Source: Hansfordia pulvinata (Eukaryota; Ascomycota; Sordariomycetes; Xylariales). Taken from it: a stretch of DNA of 64,000 nt. The notes below the pieces were generated by a model. It was not told the origin of the DNA, searched no databases, and was given only the letters and a program-made list of their open reading frames with translations. Made by a program: the position numbers and the translations under genes. Where the stretch lies: contig BJKQ01000007.1 of the NCBI GenBank assembly GCA_006538405.1, forward strand, positions 1,488,001 through 1,552,000, in the 5' to 3' direction. This document shows positions 1 through 12,214 of this stretch, one piece after another (position 1 is the stretch's first letter; each line of letters starts with the position of its first letter).

Positions 1-60
1 CGTACTCGCACGGCTACGAGTGGTGGTACGCAGAGCATGGCCGTTCCCGTCCGTCCGCGT

Positions 61-90
61 GGTACTCGTAATGAGGGTACTCGTAATGAC
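61..90. repeat. 15-bp tandem duplication carrying TACTCGTA
   Basis: Two adjacent 15-base units (61-75 and 76-90) differ only in their last base. Each contains the octamer TACTCGTA, which recurs through the intergenic DNA of this window. Confidence 0.9.
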
Positions 91-510
91 TGTCGGCCTT
101 TCCGGAAATGGGAAGACGGTCGGAACAGGTGCAAGAGATGATTCGCGCGCGCCCACTCGCAAAGACGTGCAGCCTTGTTCCGGATAGCCCTGTTTCCGAG
201 AGTGGGCGAAACCCTTGCTGCTTACTAGGGCGTGGGCGAGGAACGGCCGATAGAGGGGCGCACTCGATCCACAACGCGGGACAGCCAAGTCGATGCCCGT
301 CTGTTGTCAAGAGATTTTGGAAAGATGCTCGGCAGGGTGACCAACGGCTTCACGACCAGGCGGCGCTGAAGAGAATGACATGACGTGCAGACCGGACGCA
401 CCCGCTCCATGCCCGCGGTCGTACCGGCTGTCTCCGGTGCCCACATATGGTTTATCACACCCTAGTATGGTCAGTAGGGTCACTTGGAGTGGAAAGCGGC
501 GGCGATGGCT

Positions 511-570
511 TCGTCGTCGTCGGCTTCGTCGTCGTCGTCTTCGTCGTCGTCGGCTTCGTCGTCGTCGTCT
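511..570. repeat. Perfect 30-bp tandem duplication of TCG-rich DNA
   Basis: Positions 511-540 and 541-570 are identical 30-base units built of TCG triplets interrupted by GGCT and CT. It opens long but low-complexity frames on both strands (poly-Ser or Asp/Glu-rich), which I do not regard as genes. Confidence 0.9.
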
Positions 571-3500
571 TCGTTATCGCAAGGATCATGGAGAGCCACC
601 GCGCCTTGTGTCGGACGCGGCGTACGATGGAAAATTGGAGCCGCGACCACGTGGAGGCAGCCTGCCTGCGGACTAGTCGTACGAGGATCAGCACCCCTAC
701 TCGTAACACGTGCGGCGATTATGCGTGCGTGGGGCACCATCATACGGATACTTGTTAGCAGCCAGCGTGGGTACGAGTATCGATTCAATTGCGGCTGGAA
801 CCGGAGCCTCCTGTTTGGGCGTTTGACAGCAAGCAAGTTAGAGCATTGAGAGAATTCGACGCGGTGTACGAGTATGCCGGCGAGGTGCGAGCGTCCGGGT
901 GGTGTGGTATGAGACGTGCGTGGCTGATGGGAAACGAGGGGTGAAGATGTAGGGCAAACGGAGTGCCCAGGTGATGAATCGCGAACGCTTGTGAGGCAGC
1001 CGTACGGCGCCTTCCGTCGCCAAGCGACATTCATGAGGAGCCTCCATCCAATTCCCGATCGGGCAGGAAGGGACGTTTTCGAGTTTAGATTGTCGACGTA
1101 CATAGTATGTAAGGTGGTAGGTACAGATCCATCCATCGTTGGTGACGGGGTACCTGCTTCAAAGCTCGGTCCTGCGCTAGATACATCCATCGAGGTAGAC
1201 GCGCGAAGGCTTCCAATAGCCCCTGTCCATGGATATGTGCGATAGGCTGCAATGCAATAGACCCCAGATCTCCCGCAGCTGCTCGCGCCTGGCATTGAAG
1301 GTGCCTGCTTGACGCCCTTCAATCTATCTCATCCATCCCGCGTCCGAGCTTGAGTGTCAAGGAAGTACGAATGAGTCCCTGAGGTGAGGTGATCTCGGGG
1401 CAGATCTACAGTACGCCGTACGTCACTCATGCATATCCCTGTGAGTTGAAGAGGCACCTTGGGTAGAGTACAGGGTCGCTACTTAGGGTGTACTCGACTG
1501 GACGTTCGCGTGGACAACGGGTTTGTGGAGGCACTGTCCGGGCACTGACCAGAATTTAGGTACATATAATTCATCAATGGCCTCGGGGTGATCGCAGCGA
1601 TTTTCGGCTTCCCTTGCAACTGGCCTTCCCCAGAGACCAGACAGGCCTCCCTGAGCGCCTGCGGTGGCAGGGTGAGCGAAAGCCAGTCTCATCGTGGGGT
1701 ACGAGCGAGTACCTTTGCAGTACGAGTACAAAGCGCTGGCCGCATTGGACGGAACTCGCTTCCATCCATCGCACACCTACTCGGTGGCCCCCGGATCCGG
1801 CGTCGCATTTTTACATCATAGTCTCGGGAGCCAGAGGGCGGCAGTCGACGACGTCATCGCCCGTTGACGGGCGCGGCAATCAAGGCGGCGATGCCTGGTG
1901 TGTGCAGGTTTCCCGTCAAGGCCTTTGTCCGCGCTTAGGTAAAGCCCCGAGCCGACCCACGAGGCCGTCACGCCGTCTCGTCTCTGGTGCCTCCCGGCGG
2001 ACTGGACACGAATGCCAGCCATGTTGGACAGGTGCCGCATGAGTGCAAGGCCCGAGGATCCGAGCCACCAGCCGCACAGAGGGGTGGGTGCGCCGGCGCG
2101 CCATCGTTGCGCCATCGAGGGCCTGCGTCTCGGTTGCCATCATGATGATGTCGGCCCTCCTCCGTTAGTGCATTGCGGGGAGGGGCGCGACGCCGCTCGT
2201 ACGGCATAATCTACCAACTCATTACATGTAGCGCAGGCCACAGAGGTGCGCACGCACGACACAGTCTTCGCCCCGGAAGCTAAGTGTACCTACGGTACTA
2301 CGGTAGGTAAAGCAATCTACCAGACGAGTTTTCTCAGAATCCCCATGCTTGCGAACAATTGCATGTCGCCATCCGACGGGAAAGCTACGGCATGGGTCCC
2401 ACACCCGCTCACCCGCTCGCTGCACTTCAAGTGCGTGGGATACGAGTGTCTGCTCTTCGTGCGAGCAAACGAGGTGCGGGCAGGGGGGGATTCCCTGTCA
2501 CCGTGCCACCCTGCGAGTACTCGTATCTTCCCATCCCGCCCGCATCGCTGCCGCTTCCGTTGCTAAAGTACTCGTATCGTTGAGCCAGGCGACGAGGAGC
2601 GGCAGATCTCGCTTCTGCTCGGGGGCGGCTGTTGAAGAATGTCCGCGCTGCGTGTCTAGGAAGCAAGACAAAGATTGCCAACGATTGCCGGCAGCCAGCA
2701 AGAGCCAGGCATGATGTTTTGGAGCCATTGATCCATTGCAAGCCCAGCGCAGCTGTCTACGAGCACGCACAGGTAGAGAAAGCCAGCCCGCTGGAGATGG
2801 AACTCAGCTCCAGATCAGCCTGTCTGTCTCTCGGCAAGCGAGGCTGGCGCGATGTGGCCTGCCGCCGTGTCTGCTCTGGCTCCCGACTCGGTCGTCACGG
2901 GGACGGACCCGGTCCTCGTATGGACAGTGGCGCCTGGCAAGCTGAAGAGCGCGTGGTGCTCGCCGCGCCGCCTGTATCGCGCGAAGCCGGCTTGGTGACC
3001 GGGCTCGTTACTTGGTCCCGAGGCGTGCCCCGCTCCGAGTATCCTGGTTGGAAGTATTCGCGGGGCAGACGCAAAATCTACGCGAGCAGGGGGGGAGGTG
3101 CTCGTCATGTCGACGCAAAATCGAAGGCTTGGCCTGGCGTGCCCAGCTCCGCCCAGCCATCTCGGCAGCTCACGAACGGGCACTATGGGCGGGGGCACAG
3201 ACGCAACCACGGACGGCGACAAGAAGCGGCGTCGCTCGACGAGACCGTTCATCATCACCTCATCACGATCCCAGGCTACTCGTAGACTACGACCAAGTGA
3301 GCAGATGCTCGGCCTGCGCATGAGTCCCTGTCCAGCAAGAGCAAACTGATCGCGCCGACAGGGACAGAGACGGAGAACCAGAGACCGACCGTCCCGTGCA
3401 GCTTGTCATGATCATCAAGTTGCCACTTGACCACCCACGAGGCCCGCGGGCGGCGGCTGATGCATTTGCCCAGTCGAGCCCTCCGCAGGTGTGATTGGAT

Positions 3501-6500
3501 GGGGAAGACGGCCAGTCTCTCGGTCTATCTGCGCGCGCGCCCACGCGCACTTCCCACATCCATCATCAGTGCTTCGAGTGCTCGTACCCACGTGGGCAGA
3601 GAGGTAGCTGGAAGTACTCACCGTGCTCTCATCGTACCAGGCACGCCAGGCGGTAGTTTGAACTGTCCCCATGTCCAGCGGCATCGTCCTGCCGAGAGTG
3701 TCCGGTCTCCAGCTCTCCAATGGAGGCCAGTGACAGGGGACGGGTCCGCCTTTTGTCCCCAGACTCTTCTCTTCTACGAGTTCACGCCCCGAGTGACGGC
3801 CTCAGGCTGACAGGATGGAGGAAAAAAACCCGTCATCTCTCTTCATGGGCGTTCTTCCGCTGCTCAATGTTGCTTCTATTGGACGCCCTCGCTCGTGCCA
3901 TCACCTCCAGTATTTGCACGCCTTCAGCACCTTTACCTGTCAAATTCGGTGCATGTACGACTAGCTGCGTCTAAGTGCTTCCGGCCGTAGGTACAGGGCG
4001 AAACTGCGTGCCTTGGAAGGGCTCCAGGACTCTGCAGTGCTGTGGTGGGTGGACCCTGGATTTGAGGCTCGCAACCATTGAAGAAACTTGGCTGGTGCGG
4101 GTGCGGGTACTTAAGGTGCGTGTACGATGTTGGGGGATATGTATCTATGTACCTTACTCGGACGCGACACAGTGCCCTGCCTTGCGAATCGACAGTGGAG
4201 GCTTCTCACCCCATCACTGCTGTTTTCTTCTCATCAGACGGGATGAGCTACCATTGATCCCCGGCTACTTCGATTCCCGTCGACTGCCACAGGCACACGC
4301 GAACCCCATCCGAGTAATAAGCGAGCCGCTCCTTATCGTTTTCGTCGTCATCGCCATCGTCGCCGTCGTCAACGACGCGCGCGCATACGAGTACCCACGG
4401 CGAAACCACGCAGCTGCATCAGCGCAACCCAGATAAAGATCAGCAGCGCGTGCAGGAGATCTGCCGGGTTTGTCGGGCTGGAATGGTCGGTTGGCCCTCA
4501 AATCCGGACAAGACGAGAACAGCTGAAGCCGGCTGGGCGACAAGGGTCGGTTGGGTTGGCCGAGCTGTCTGTCCCTCCACCCCTCCAACCGCCTCGCCCA
4601 CCAACACGCAGTCGTGGCAGGCTGGTTGGTTGACGGGCGCCAGCAAGCCAACTGCGAAACGTCGGGGCGGAGGCTTCCCGCGACTTGCTGTCGCAGCAGA
4701 GGGCAGCGTGGGGTGGGCGGCAGGGCAAGGCAAGACAGCGCATAGGATCACCGTGGGAGCTCGCCGGACGCTCCTCGCCGTCGCGGCTGCTACGACAGGA
4801 TCGGCATTGGGGGCATTCTATCTCAGAATGGCGCCCGCGACACAATCAAGACGAGGGGGAATCCCGGGCTACCCCAGGCAGGGCTCTTCATCGTTGGTCC
4901 TTCCAGCGGAGTCGGGCGGTGGCCTGTCGCACGCGCGTCCCGGTCGCCCGTCAACAATCCCATCCTATTTTCCCCCGTCGACATCCACAATCACATCTCC
5001 ATCTGCTCCGCTAGTTGTGCCAGTCCAGCTGGGCGCGAGGAGCCGTGCCAGGCCCGACTGAGCAAGCGCGCGCGCTTGATCAGGAACATTTGCTCTCATT
5101 GCTGTCCCGGGCCAGGGCCGTGCGGGAGCGGGTGGGCATGCAAGCTTGAGCCAAGCTACCATCCACCACGACGGGCGGGCACGCACTCGCTCGTGAATGA
5201 TGAATCTCGCAGGCGTGTTTTCGGGCTCCGAGAGCGAGCGAGAGGGGGGCCTGGCAAACATCCCAGCGTGGGCCCTGCACATACAGCAAACATTCCCCCA
5301 TCCGCCCACCCGCCCTCAAGCCTAGAACCAGGACGGACCGGGGTGGGATATCCACAACGCGCGAAACTTACCCACAGTGTGTACGAGTCTCGTCTGATCC
5401 TAGCAACCCGCATTCCGCCGATGCTGCTGCTGCGCTGCTGTCGTTGCGAGTTGACAGCGTCGCGGTTTCGTTTCTCTTCGCATCGTCCACTGCCAAGCCA
5501 GGCAGTCAGACATAGAAGAGAAACGGACCATTCATTCACCAGATGGTTATGCATATGTCTCCAATGGTCGAGTCATGGTTGCTATGCCCTGTACAAAGAC
5601 AGAAGACGAACAATTCACCAAGTTAAAGGGCCCATGCACGCCTGCGTCCGCGTGCGCGCGCACGCGGCGCTGCGAGATGACGGACCCCAGCAGAATCGCT
5701 TCGCTTGAAGCAGAGACGAAGATGCGACGCACTTGGTGATGCTGCCCGGTCTCGTCAGGCGTGCTTCACTTGCATACCCGTACCTCCGTGAGCAGCCATA
5801 TGCGTGTTCATAGTTGGGTACCGACCCCCAGCTGGGGCCGGCGCAGAGATGCAAAGAGCAAGGAGTAACCTGGTCAGGGTTGAGCAGCGCGCGAGAATCG
5901 CCAATCACCTCGCTGCCCAGCCCGCGACGCCAAAGGGGCACGACTCTCATCAGTCTGTCACTCGGGCGGGACACGACACGGGCTCGCGCGTGCTGCCAGG
6001 GGAAGCGAGACTGCGACTGGTGGGCGTTGAACATGGACGGCCCTGAGTATACCTACCACCTAACGTACCTGAACTTGTTCCACCCAGCCCGGGCGCGCTC
6101 TCTGCCATCCTGCCATTCTACCGATCTGCTGAGCCGCTTCCTGATTCTTGCTCTTGCTGGTATCAGCAAATAAATCGTGGAGGGTATTGAAGAGGCCGAA
6201 GCGCCGTACAGAGTACCCTTTTGGCATCGGCGCCGTCCGTTCCAAGGCTGCCTCACTGTCCGAAGGCGTCCTAGGGCTATTAGTGCCAGGGCTAACTCAA
6301 GGTCTACAACACGGGCTGCATCCTCTCAGCCCAGCGCCAGCGCGGTACCAGTGCTAATACCCTGGAGGTCGACGACGGACGGCCAGGGCCCAACGAAACG
6401 GGTGAACAAGCGACGGGGACGACCTGGAGCGGACGCGAGGTACTTGCTCGACTTGGCGAGTACCACGCCGGTACCCGCACGGCTCTTTTCCACGCCGCTC

Positions 6501-7042
6501 CTTCACCCCTCCCTCACCCTCCCTCACCCTCTCCCGATCGCTCTCATCAATCTCCGCATTCCACCGCACGCCTGTCGATTCTGTGCTCGTACCTACCACC
6601 CTACTACTTGACCACACTGTGCCTCGCCTCGCCTCACCTCACCTCACCACATTCCTCTTCTCTCCGCCCCCCGCCGTTTTGTCGTCTCAACTCACCCCCA
6701 CCCTCGCCGAGACTCGACCGACACATCTGGCAAACGTACATATCCGCCCTCACACATCGCTGCCCTCCCTCTCTTGGGCTCGTTCCTCGCCCGGTGTTCC
6801 AAGCCCAGCCCCGGCTCAGCTGCGACAGCACTCCCTGCCGATCCGCTCACCACACGCAACGCCCAGAAAGCGGCCAACAGACAAAGACACCCCTCAGCCC
6901 GGGCACCCAGTCCCACCGCTTGTGCTCGTCCCCGTGCACAGAGGGCAGATTGCCCTCGCCTCTCTCCCTTGACTGGCGACCCTGATCTTCCCTCTTCCAC
7001 CTCGGCACCTGCTCTGCTCTACCGCCTCGCCCGTCGCCCAAG

Positions 7043-8063
7043 ATGATGGCCCCGGACCATCAGATCAAGCGGCGGCCTGTCGGCCCAGCCGCCAACAACC
7101 TGTACCCGCATAGCCGCAAGGGCTCCAACTCCTCCAGCAACCCGCCCCATCAGCAGTTCTCTCAGATGCATCTGCAACAGCCTCCCGCCGGCCACACCCG
7201 CCGTACCCCCTCCGTCAACACCTTCAGCACCGTTTCCACCAACCCCCGCCTGCCGCGTTCCGCACCTCTCCCACTAGCGAGATCCGGCGCAGCACCTCCT
7301 CCAGGTCTGGCGGCCAATCCATGAGCTATGTCGCCCTTCTACGGCGGCAGAAGGCCACCGTCTGGTGTGATCGCACCCAGGAGGAAGACCCTCGCGCCGA
7401 GGCCCAGCGCCGAGCTGCCAAGCAGCGAGCCCAGATGGAAGTCGTGGGCCGCAGTGGTGCCGGCCGTACCGCCACCGGCCTCAGCGGCCCCGGCAAGGTC
7501 GCCGCCAAGATCCGTCACCATGGCAAGCCGGGCGTTGTCGGCTACACCCGGACAGCAACTACATTGGCGTTGGCGGCGTTCCCATGCGTCTGAGTGCCAC
7601 CGAGGTCGAGGGCGAAGACAGCGACGACGATGATGCGTCACAGCGCATGTACCACCGCCGTACCGGCAGCAGCGGCCGTAGCAGTACGGCAAGCGCAGGC
7701 CGCCGGGGTCTCCAGTACAGGACATCTGGGGCTTCGCAGGGCAGGAAATGGAGCCCCGGTGACACTCCGGAGGCTGCAGGCAGCATGCTGGAACAGCAAG
7801 AGCCCGAATTCACGCCTGGCGACGACAAGATCCTCGGCCGTCCCCAAAGCACCAAGAGCGGGAGCAGCGCCGAGAAGGGTGATGCTGTGGCAGACCTAGG
7901 AGGGAGCAGCAGCGCCAAGCTGGCCAGCAACAGTCTCCTGAATGCGGCGCTCACCCGGGAGAAGAGTGTGAAGAATCCGGAAGATCTCCGGAGGCGCGGA
8001 AGTGTCGACGAGCGTACGATGACGCTTTCCGCTGGCCGCCTCTTCATTGCCAACCCCGACTAA
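7043..8063 (+). CDS. Conserved fungal protein of unknown function, broken by two 1-base frameshifts
   Basis: An intronless gene of about 340 codons if two breaks are allowed for. It starts at the first of two ATGs (7043) after a C/T-rich leader. The N-terminus is Ser/Asn/Pro/Gln-rich and probably disordered. A central block (SYVALLRRQKATVWCDR, near residue 95) followed by an Ala/Arg/Gln-rich helix looks like the conserved core, and the middle has an acidic DSDDDD stretch. I recall this block from uncharacterised Pezizomycotina proteins but know no function. The frame moves twice. The first shift is close to the C5 run at 7243-7247, after which FRTSPTSEIRR is read. The second is at the GG of 7550-7551, after which NYIGVGGVPMRLSATEVEGE is read. 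Each is equivalent to one missing base, and with both the length becomes a multiple of three. An intron cannot explain either, because coding-like sequence runs right up to both sides. It could be a pseudogene, but I favour sequence error. Confidence 0.65.
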
Positions 8064-9322
8064 ACGTCCCTCGGATCGTTCGCCTGTACTCGAGGCTCAG
8101 CAACACACCCTGACGCCACTCCGTTCCAACACTTAAGTCGGACCTGCCAGCCCTGGCACCCAGCTTCTTGACTCGCGCCACGAGTAGCACCCCGACATGA
8201 ATACGCCTTCTGGTCTGGCTTGACTGTCAGCTTACAAGTCCCCGCGACTTTCCTTTTCGACATTCTGGGTTCCCTGGATACCAACCCCACAAACAACAAC
8301 ACTGTGTACAGATATGCCCCCGGGTCGACGGAAAAGGTGGAGCAGATGCCGAGGAGACCTGCAGTGCACTTGAGTGACTTGGTTGTGTGGAAAAGGTGGT
8401 GTGATGTTTGACCTCGAAAAAGCGAGGCGGAGAGATTTAATAAGATAGGGAGCCGCGACCCTTGTTATTCGCGGTAGCACGAGATACCAAATTCCAGCGC
8501 TCTGCATTTTGTTTTGTCCATTTACGTCCTGACCTTTCTCGTCGCTCTGCCCGCGACGTCCCTTTCTGTGACGGGTTGGTGACGAACGAGGTGCCCACGT
8601 TTCAACATGAGAATACCACCTCCCGAGATATATGGTAGATGGTGGAAAAGTAACAGAATCCGCCCGCGTTAAAGAGCGAAGTTGGCCACCTGCGCTCACG
8701 CGCGCGCGCGCAGGCGGGTGTCGGCGCCTGACATCCGAGGCGCATGCACGGCCGCGGCACCCCCCCAGATTCACTTACTCATTAGACTTGCCTCCAGCAT
8801 GCGTTACCCAAGATGGATGCAGCGCTGGCCCTGCGTCTGATCTGGACATGCCCTGCATTGCACATTGTACTGCAGCTGGCGATCTAAACATGTCAGGTAC
8901 CCGAAGGCGGTCGGCCCAGATTTTGGGACGGCAAGCCGGGGGGCGCCTTTCCCATCCCGCCCCGTCCCGGGACCCCCTCACGTTGCCGCCTCCGGCGAGG
9001 TGGCAAGAAAGTCGTGCAAGGGCACCATACCATGGGGACGAGCTGCACCGGCCTTGGCCGGCGGGGGCGCCCCGATTGCCGTTCCGTTAAGAAGATAGCG
9101 ATTACGCAAATGTGGCACGGGTTAGACTTTGGGATATTTCACCACGCGCGCGCCCGCGGAGGAGCGGGAGGATATGGGTCTGGAATCGGGTATATAATAG
9201 CGATTTTCGAGGTTTTCTCCTCATACACGCCCTAGGTAGGTAGGTCTCTGATCATCTATCTAGCCACAGAAGCATGCCCGTCCCCCCCTGCATGCCTGCC
9301 GCCCCAGGAACGCAGCTGTAGC
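8064..9322. other. Intergenic region between two converging genes
   Basis: These are the 3' flanks of the gene ending at 8063 (plus) and of the Zw10-like gene ending at 9323 (minus). I see no supportable gene, only scattered short frames and a CTAGGTAGGTAGGT stretch near 9232-9245. Confidence 0.6.
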
Positions 9323-12214
9323 TCACGACGCCGCGCCCAGACCTACCCCCCTGGGGTCCGGGTTGGCGCGGATGTCGCGGATGACGTCCCTGGTGCGGTT
9401 GTTGTCGACGAAGCTCAGGCGAATGAGGTCGACGACCTCGTCGACGGAGAACTCGAGGCTGAGCTCGCTCTCGGCCCACAGGTATAGGACCTCCTGTAGG
9501 TTGCTCTGCAGGACCTCGCTGAGGTACTTGAGCCGCAGCCAGTTGGCGGCGTACTGCGCCGTTTCGGGGATGGCGTTCTCGTTGTCCGTGTCTTCTCCCT
9601 CCTTCCTCTGGGGCAGGAAGAGGTCGTCCAGCTGCTCGATCCGCGCTATCAGGCTGGCGATGTTGTAGGCCTCGTCCTGCCCGATGCCGGCCAGGTCCAT
9701 GACGTCCGTGACGAGCTTGGCCGCGAGGGCGTCGACGAGCGAGCCGACCGCCTGCGCCCACGCTGACCGCGCCAGGATCCCTGACCAGGTGGCTGCGACC
9801 GCCCGCAGCCGCGCCGTCGCGTTGTCTACCTGCGCCTCCATGTCTGAGAGTCCCAGGCCGTCCTGCTGCAGCAGGTTCTGCGCGCCGCCAATCAGGTCGC
9901 GGATGATGGTGCGCTGCGTCGCCATCTCGGCCGAATACGCGCGCGCCGCGAAGCTCTGCAGCGTCTTGATGTCGTTGTCGAGGCGGAGCATCGTCACGGC
10001 CCGAGGCGCCAGGTCCTCCCGCGTCTTCCAGTTCGAGGCAAGGTCTGCCACACGCTCCGAGAGATAAGTCGCGTCGTTGTACAGATACCTTGCCGTACTC
10101 TCGTCAGTCAACACGTCCTCTGATGAGGACAGCTTGGGCCAAACTCACATGTTGCCGCCGTCGTTAAGGGCGTAGTAGTAGGGGAGACGGCTCGGAACAT
10201 GGCAAGGACGTAGGTTGGCAGCGAGAACATGCCGGCCGCGGCGGCTGCGACTGGGTTTTCCTGAGCGCTGTACGGCTGTTAGAATGGGGCAGTCGGGCGT
10301 GCCAGGCAAGAACCCACCTGACGAGCGACGCGCCATCTTCAAGTATCGTCGAGATCAGCGCCAATACCGGCTCGGGCATTGATGTGATATTGTAAGTCTC
10401 CTTCAAAGTCAGTTCCCGCGTGCCAGGTGTATGGGCCTTTGTCGGGGCGGCTGATATGGGCGCCTTTTCTGCAGGGACCTCAGTCGTCGTGTCCTCGTCC
10501 CCCCAGCCCCAGGCTGCGGCATCGTCGTCTTCCTCTGTAGCAGAAGTGGCTCCTTCAGAAGCAGTTGCTTTCGTGGGCTCCCCCGCCTCGTCTTCGTCGT
10601 CCCATCCCCAGGCATCTGCGCCATCATCGTGGCTCTCTGCTGATTCTGACGGCTTCTTGTCGTTGGGTTCGTTGCCTCCGTCGGACCATGCGGCATCCCA
10701 GGCGTCCTCCTCGCCAGTGGAAATACCATTGTTAGCCGCGAGCTCTTTGCCTTCGGACTGGGACACGGTTTGCGTCTCAACACGTTCCACCTGCCTGGGC
10801 TGCCCAAGACCTTGAGACAGCTTCGACCGCAGTGAGCCCAGCGCTTCTTCTCTGCACTTGGCGAGCCAGATTTTATGTGCATCCTTCGCCCAGCTGTGCA
10901 GGTCTTCGAACCCAGAGAACCCAAAGCTCCGCAGCGACTCGCACAATTGTTTCACGGAACGGATCGCGTCTTGAAACCCGGTCATGTCCTGTAGGGATGC
11001 GGGCACCGCCGAGTCTAACCACACGGTGACGATTTTTGGGACCAGATCAGGCATCATCACGTTGGATAGTGCCGAGATAAGTTCCTCCGGCAGTTTCTCT
11101 GAGAGATATTTCATGACGACTTCCAGATCTGTTATGAGATCGGGGACGTTGTTGTCTGTCCGCTCCCCTAATGCCAATGTGTTCTGTCACTGGCGTCAGC
11201 CACATCCTCATACAGGCTCGATCGGGAGTTGTCAACTTACGTTGTCGCCTAATTGTATCCGGGGCGAGCCGGATAAGGACAGATGTGTACGCGGGCCAAT
11301 AATGGCCTGGTCCAATCCGTGCCATAATAACGCCATGCGCTGGTCTGTTTCCTTGTATGCTTTGATTCCAATCACCGCATCGGAGAGTGACATTTGTTCC
11401 CCTGAGCCGAGTCAACATGCGGAGGTTACCTGAAAGGAGTTGGTGAGACTGACCCTCGCGAGAGTTCACGATACTTATTTCATGATGGTCCACGTCCACC
11501 CGGACCAAAGCATTCCACACATGGTCGAATACATTATGAACGGCAGACTTGAGCTCGAAAGCGCGCATGTCGAGCAGCTTCATCGCGCGACAGGACCTGC
11601 TCACGGGGATGGCATCAATGGCGTTCCAGGCACCTGGGACGGGTTAGTCGACAGGGGCTTGCAGAAAGTATGATTTGCGCGTACTCTCCAGCAGGTGCAA
11701 AGAATCGAGAATTCGACGTTCGTCGCGAGCCTGCTCAACCTGATCCAGCAGCTGCGTGACATGCTTGATATTTGTTAGAGCCGAGTGAACCTGCTGGTTG
11801 TAGGCCGACTCTCTGCGCAAAAAGGCGACCTTCTCCTCGGCCTCCGAGATGGTCTGGCCGGAAGCGGCGGGGGCTTCGGACCTTCGCACGATTTCGTTGG
11901 CAAGGCTGCGCGACCTGTTGATGTCGTCCTCGACAGACTTGGCGTTGGCAACCCACTGGCTCACATCTGGAGCGGTCTCCTCGTTGATTTCGTGGATTTC
12001 AGACTAGCGCACGGTCAGCGCGGGCACAAGGCAGACTCATGGGGAGCGACTGGGCCTACTTCGAGCTTCTTCTTAGCTGCGGCGAGAGATTTGAGGGCTG
12101 GCGCGAGGTCGGCGACGTTGACCACGGCAGAGGACAGGGGCTCGTCGGGAAAGGTGTTGCTGAGGGAGAAATCGACCAGGGCGTCGCCGATACGGATGTC
12201 GGGGAGCCCGCCAT
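9323..12214 (-). CDS. Zw10/Dsl1-family ER tethering protein, 7 exons, two frameshifts
   Basis: Likely the Zw10 homologue (Dsl1 in yeast) of the ER-resident Dsl1/NRZ complex, which captures COPI vesicles returning from the Golgi. In some organisms it also acts in kinetochore checkpoint control. Exons read on the minus strand: 12214-12060, 12003-11685, 11633-11430, 11401-11241, 11183-10318, 10267-10149 and 10088-9323, with introns of 28 to 60 bp and consistent phases. The N-terminal region is helical. The C-terminal half carries the family block YLYNDATYLSERVADLA and a long helical bundle. Between them, at roughly residues 435-510, lies an acidic Trp-rich segment (AWGWDDED, AWGWGDED) like the coatomer-binding lasso of yeast Dsl1. 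Two breaks occur. One is in the CCCC after ATG (plus strand 12201-12204), separating the only good ATG from the DALVDFSL block. The other is in CCCC at 10181-10184, between FRAVSP and YYYALNDGGNM. One extra base at each gives 864 codons. Confidence 0.82.

Larger units (their letters stand above)
1..7042. other. Gene-poor stretch upstream of the first gene
   Basis: I see no gene I can support here. The longer open frames (for example 480-1322 minus, 2632-3285 plus, 4450-5061 plus) have no recognisable domain, compete with equally long frames on the other strand, and look like chance openings in GC-rich DNA. The region is marked by ten exact copies of the octamer TACTCGTA or its complement (starts 63, 78, 698, 772, 867, 1721, 2518, 2569, 3277 and 4386), by two small tandem repeats, and from about 6480 by a C/T-rich tract that probably forms the leader of the gene starting at 7043. 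Confidence 0.6.

Noticed and set aside
480..1322. 280-codon minus frame in the first gene-poor stretch
   Set aside because: Its end is the TCG repeat translated as Asp/Glu; no ATG-context, domain or composition support.
2632..3285. 217-codon plus frame
   Set aside because: Opposed by a 168-codon frame on the other strand, Arg/Ser/Gly-rich, no domain.
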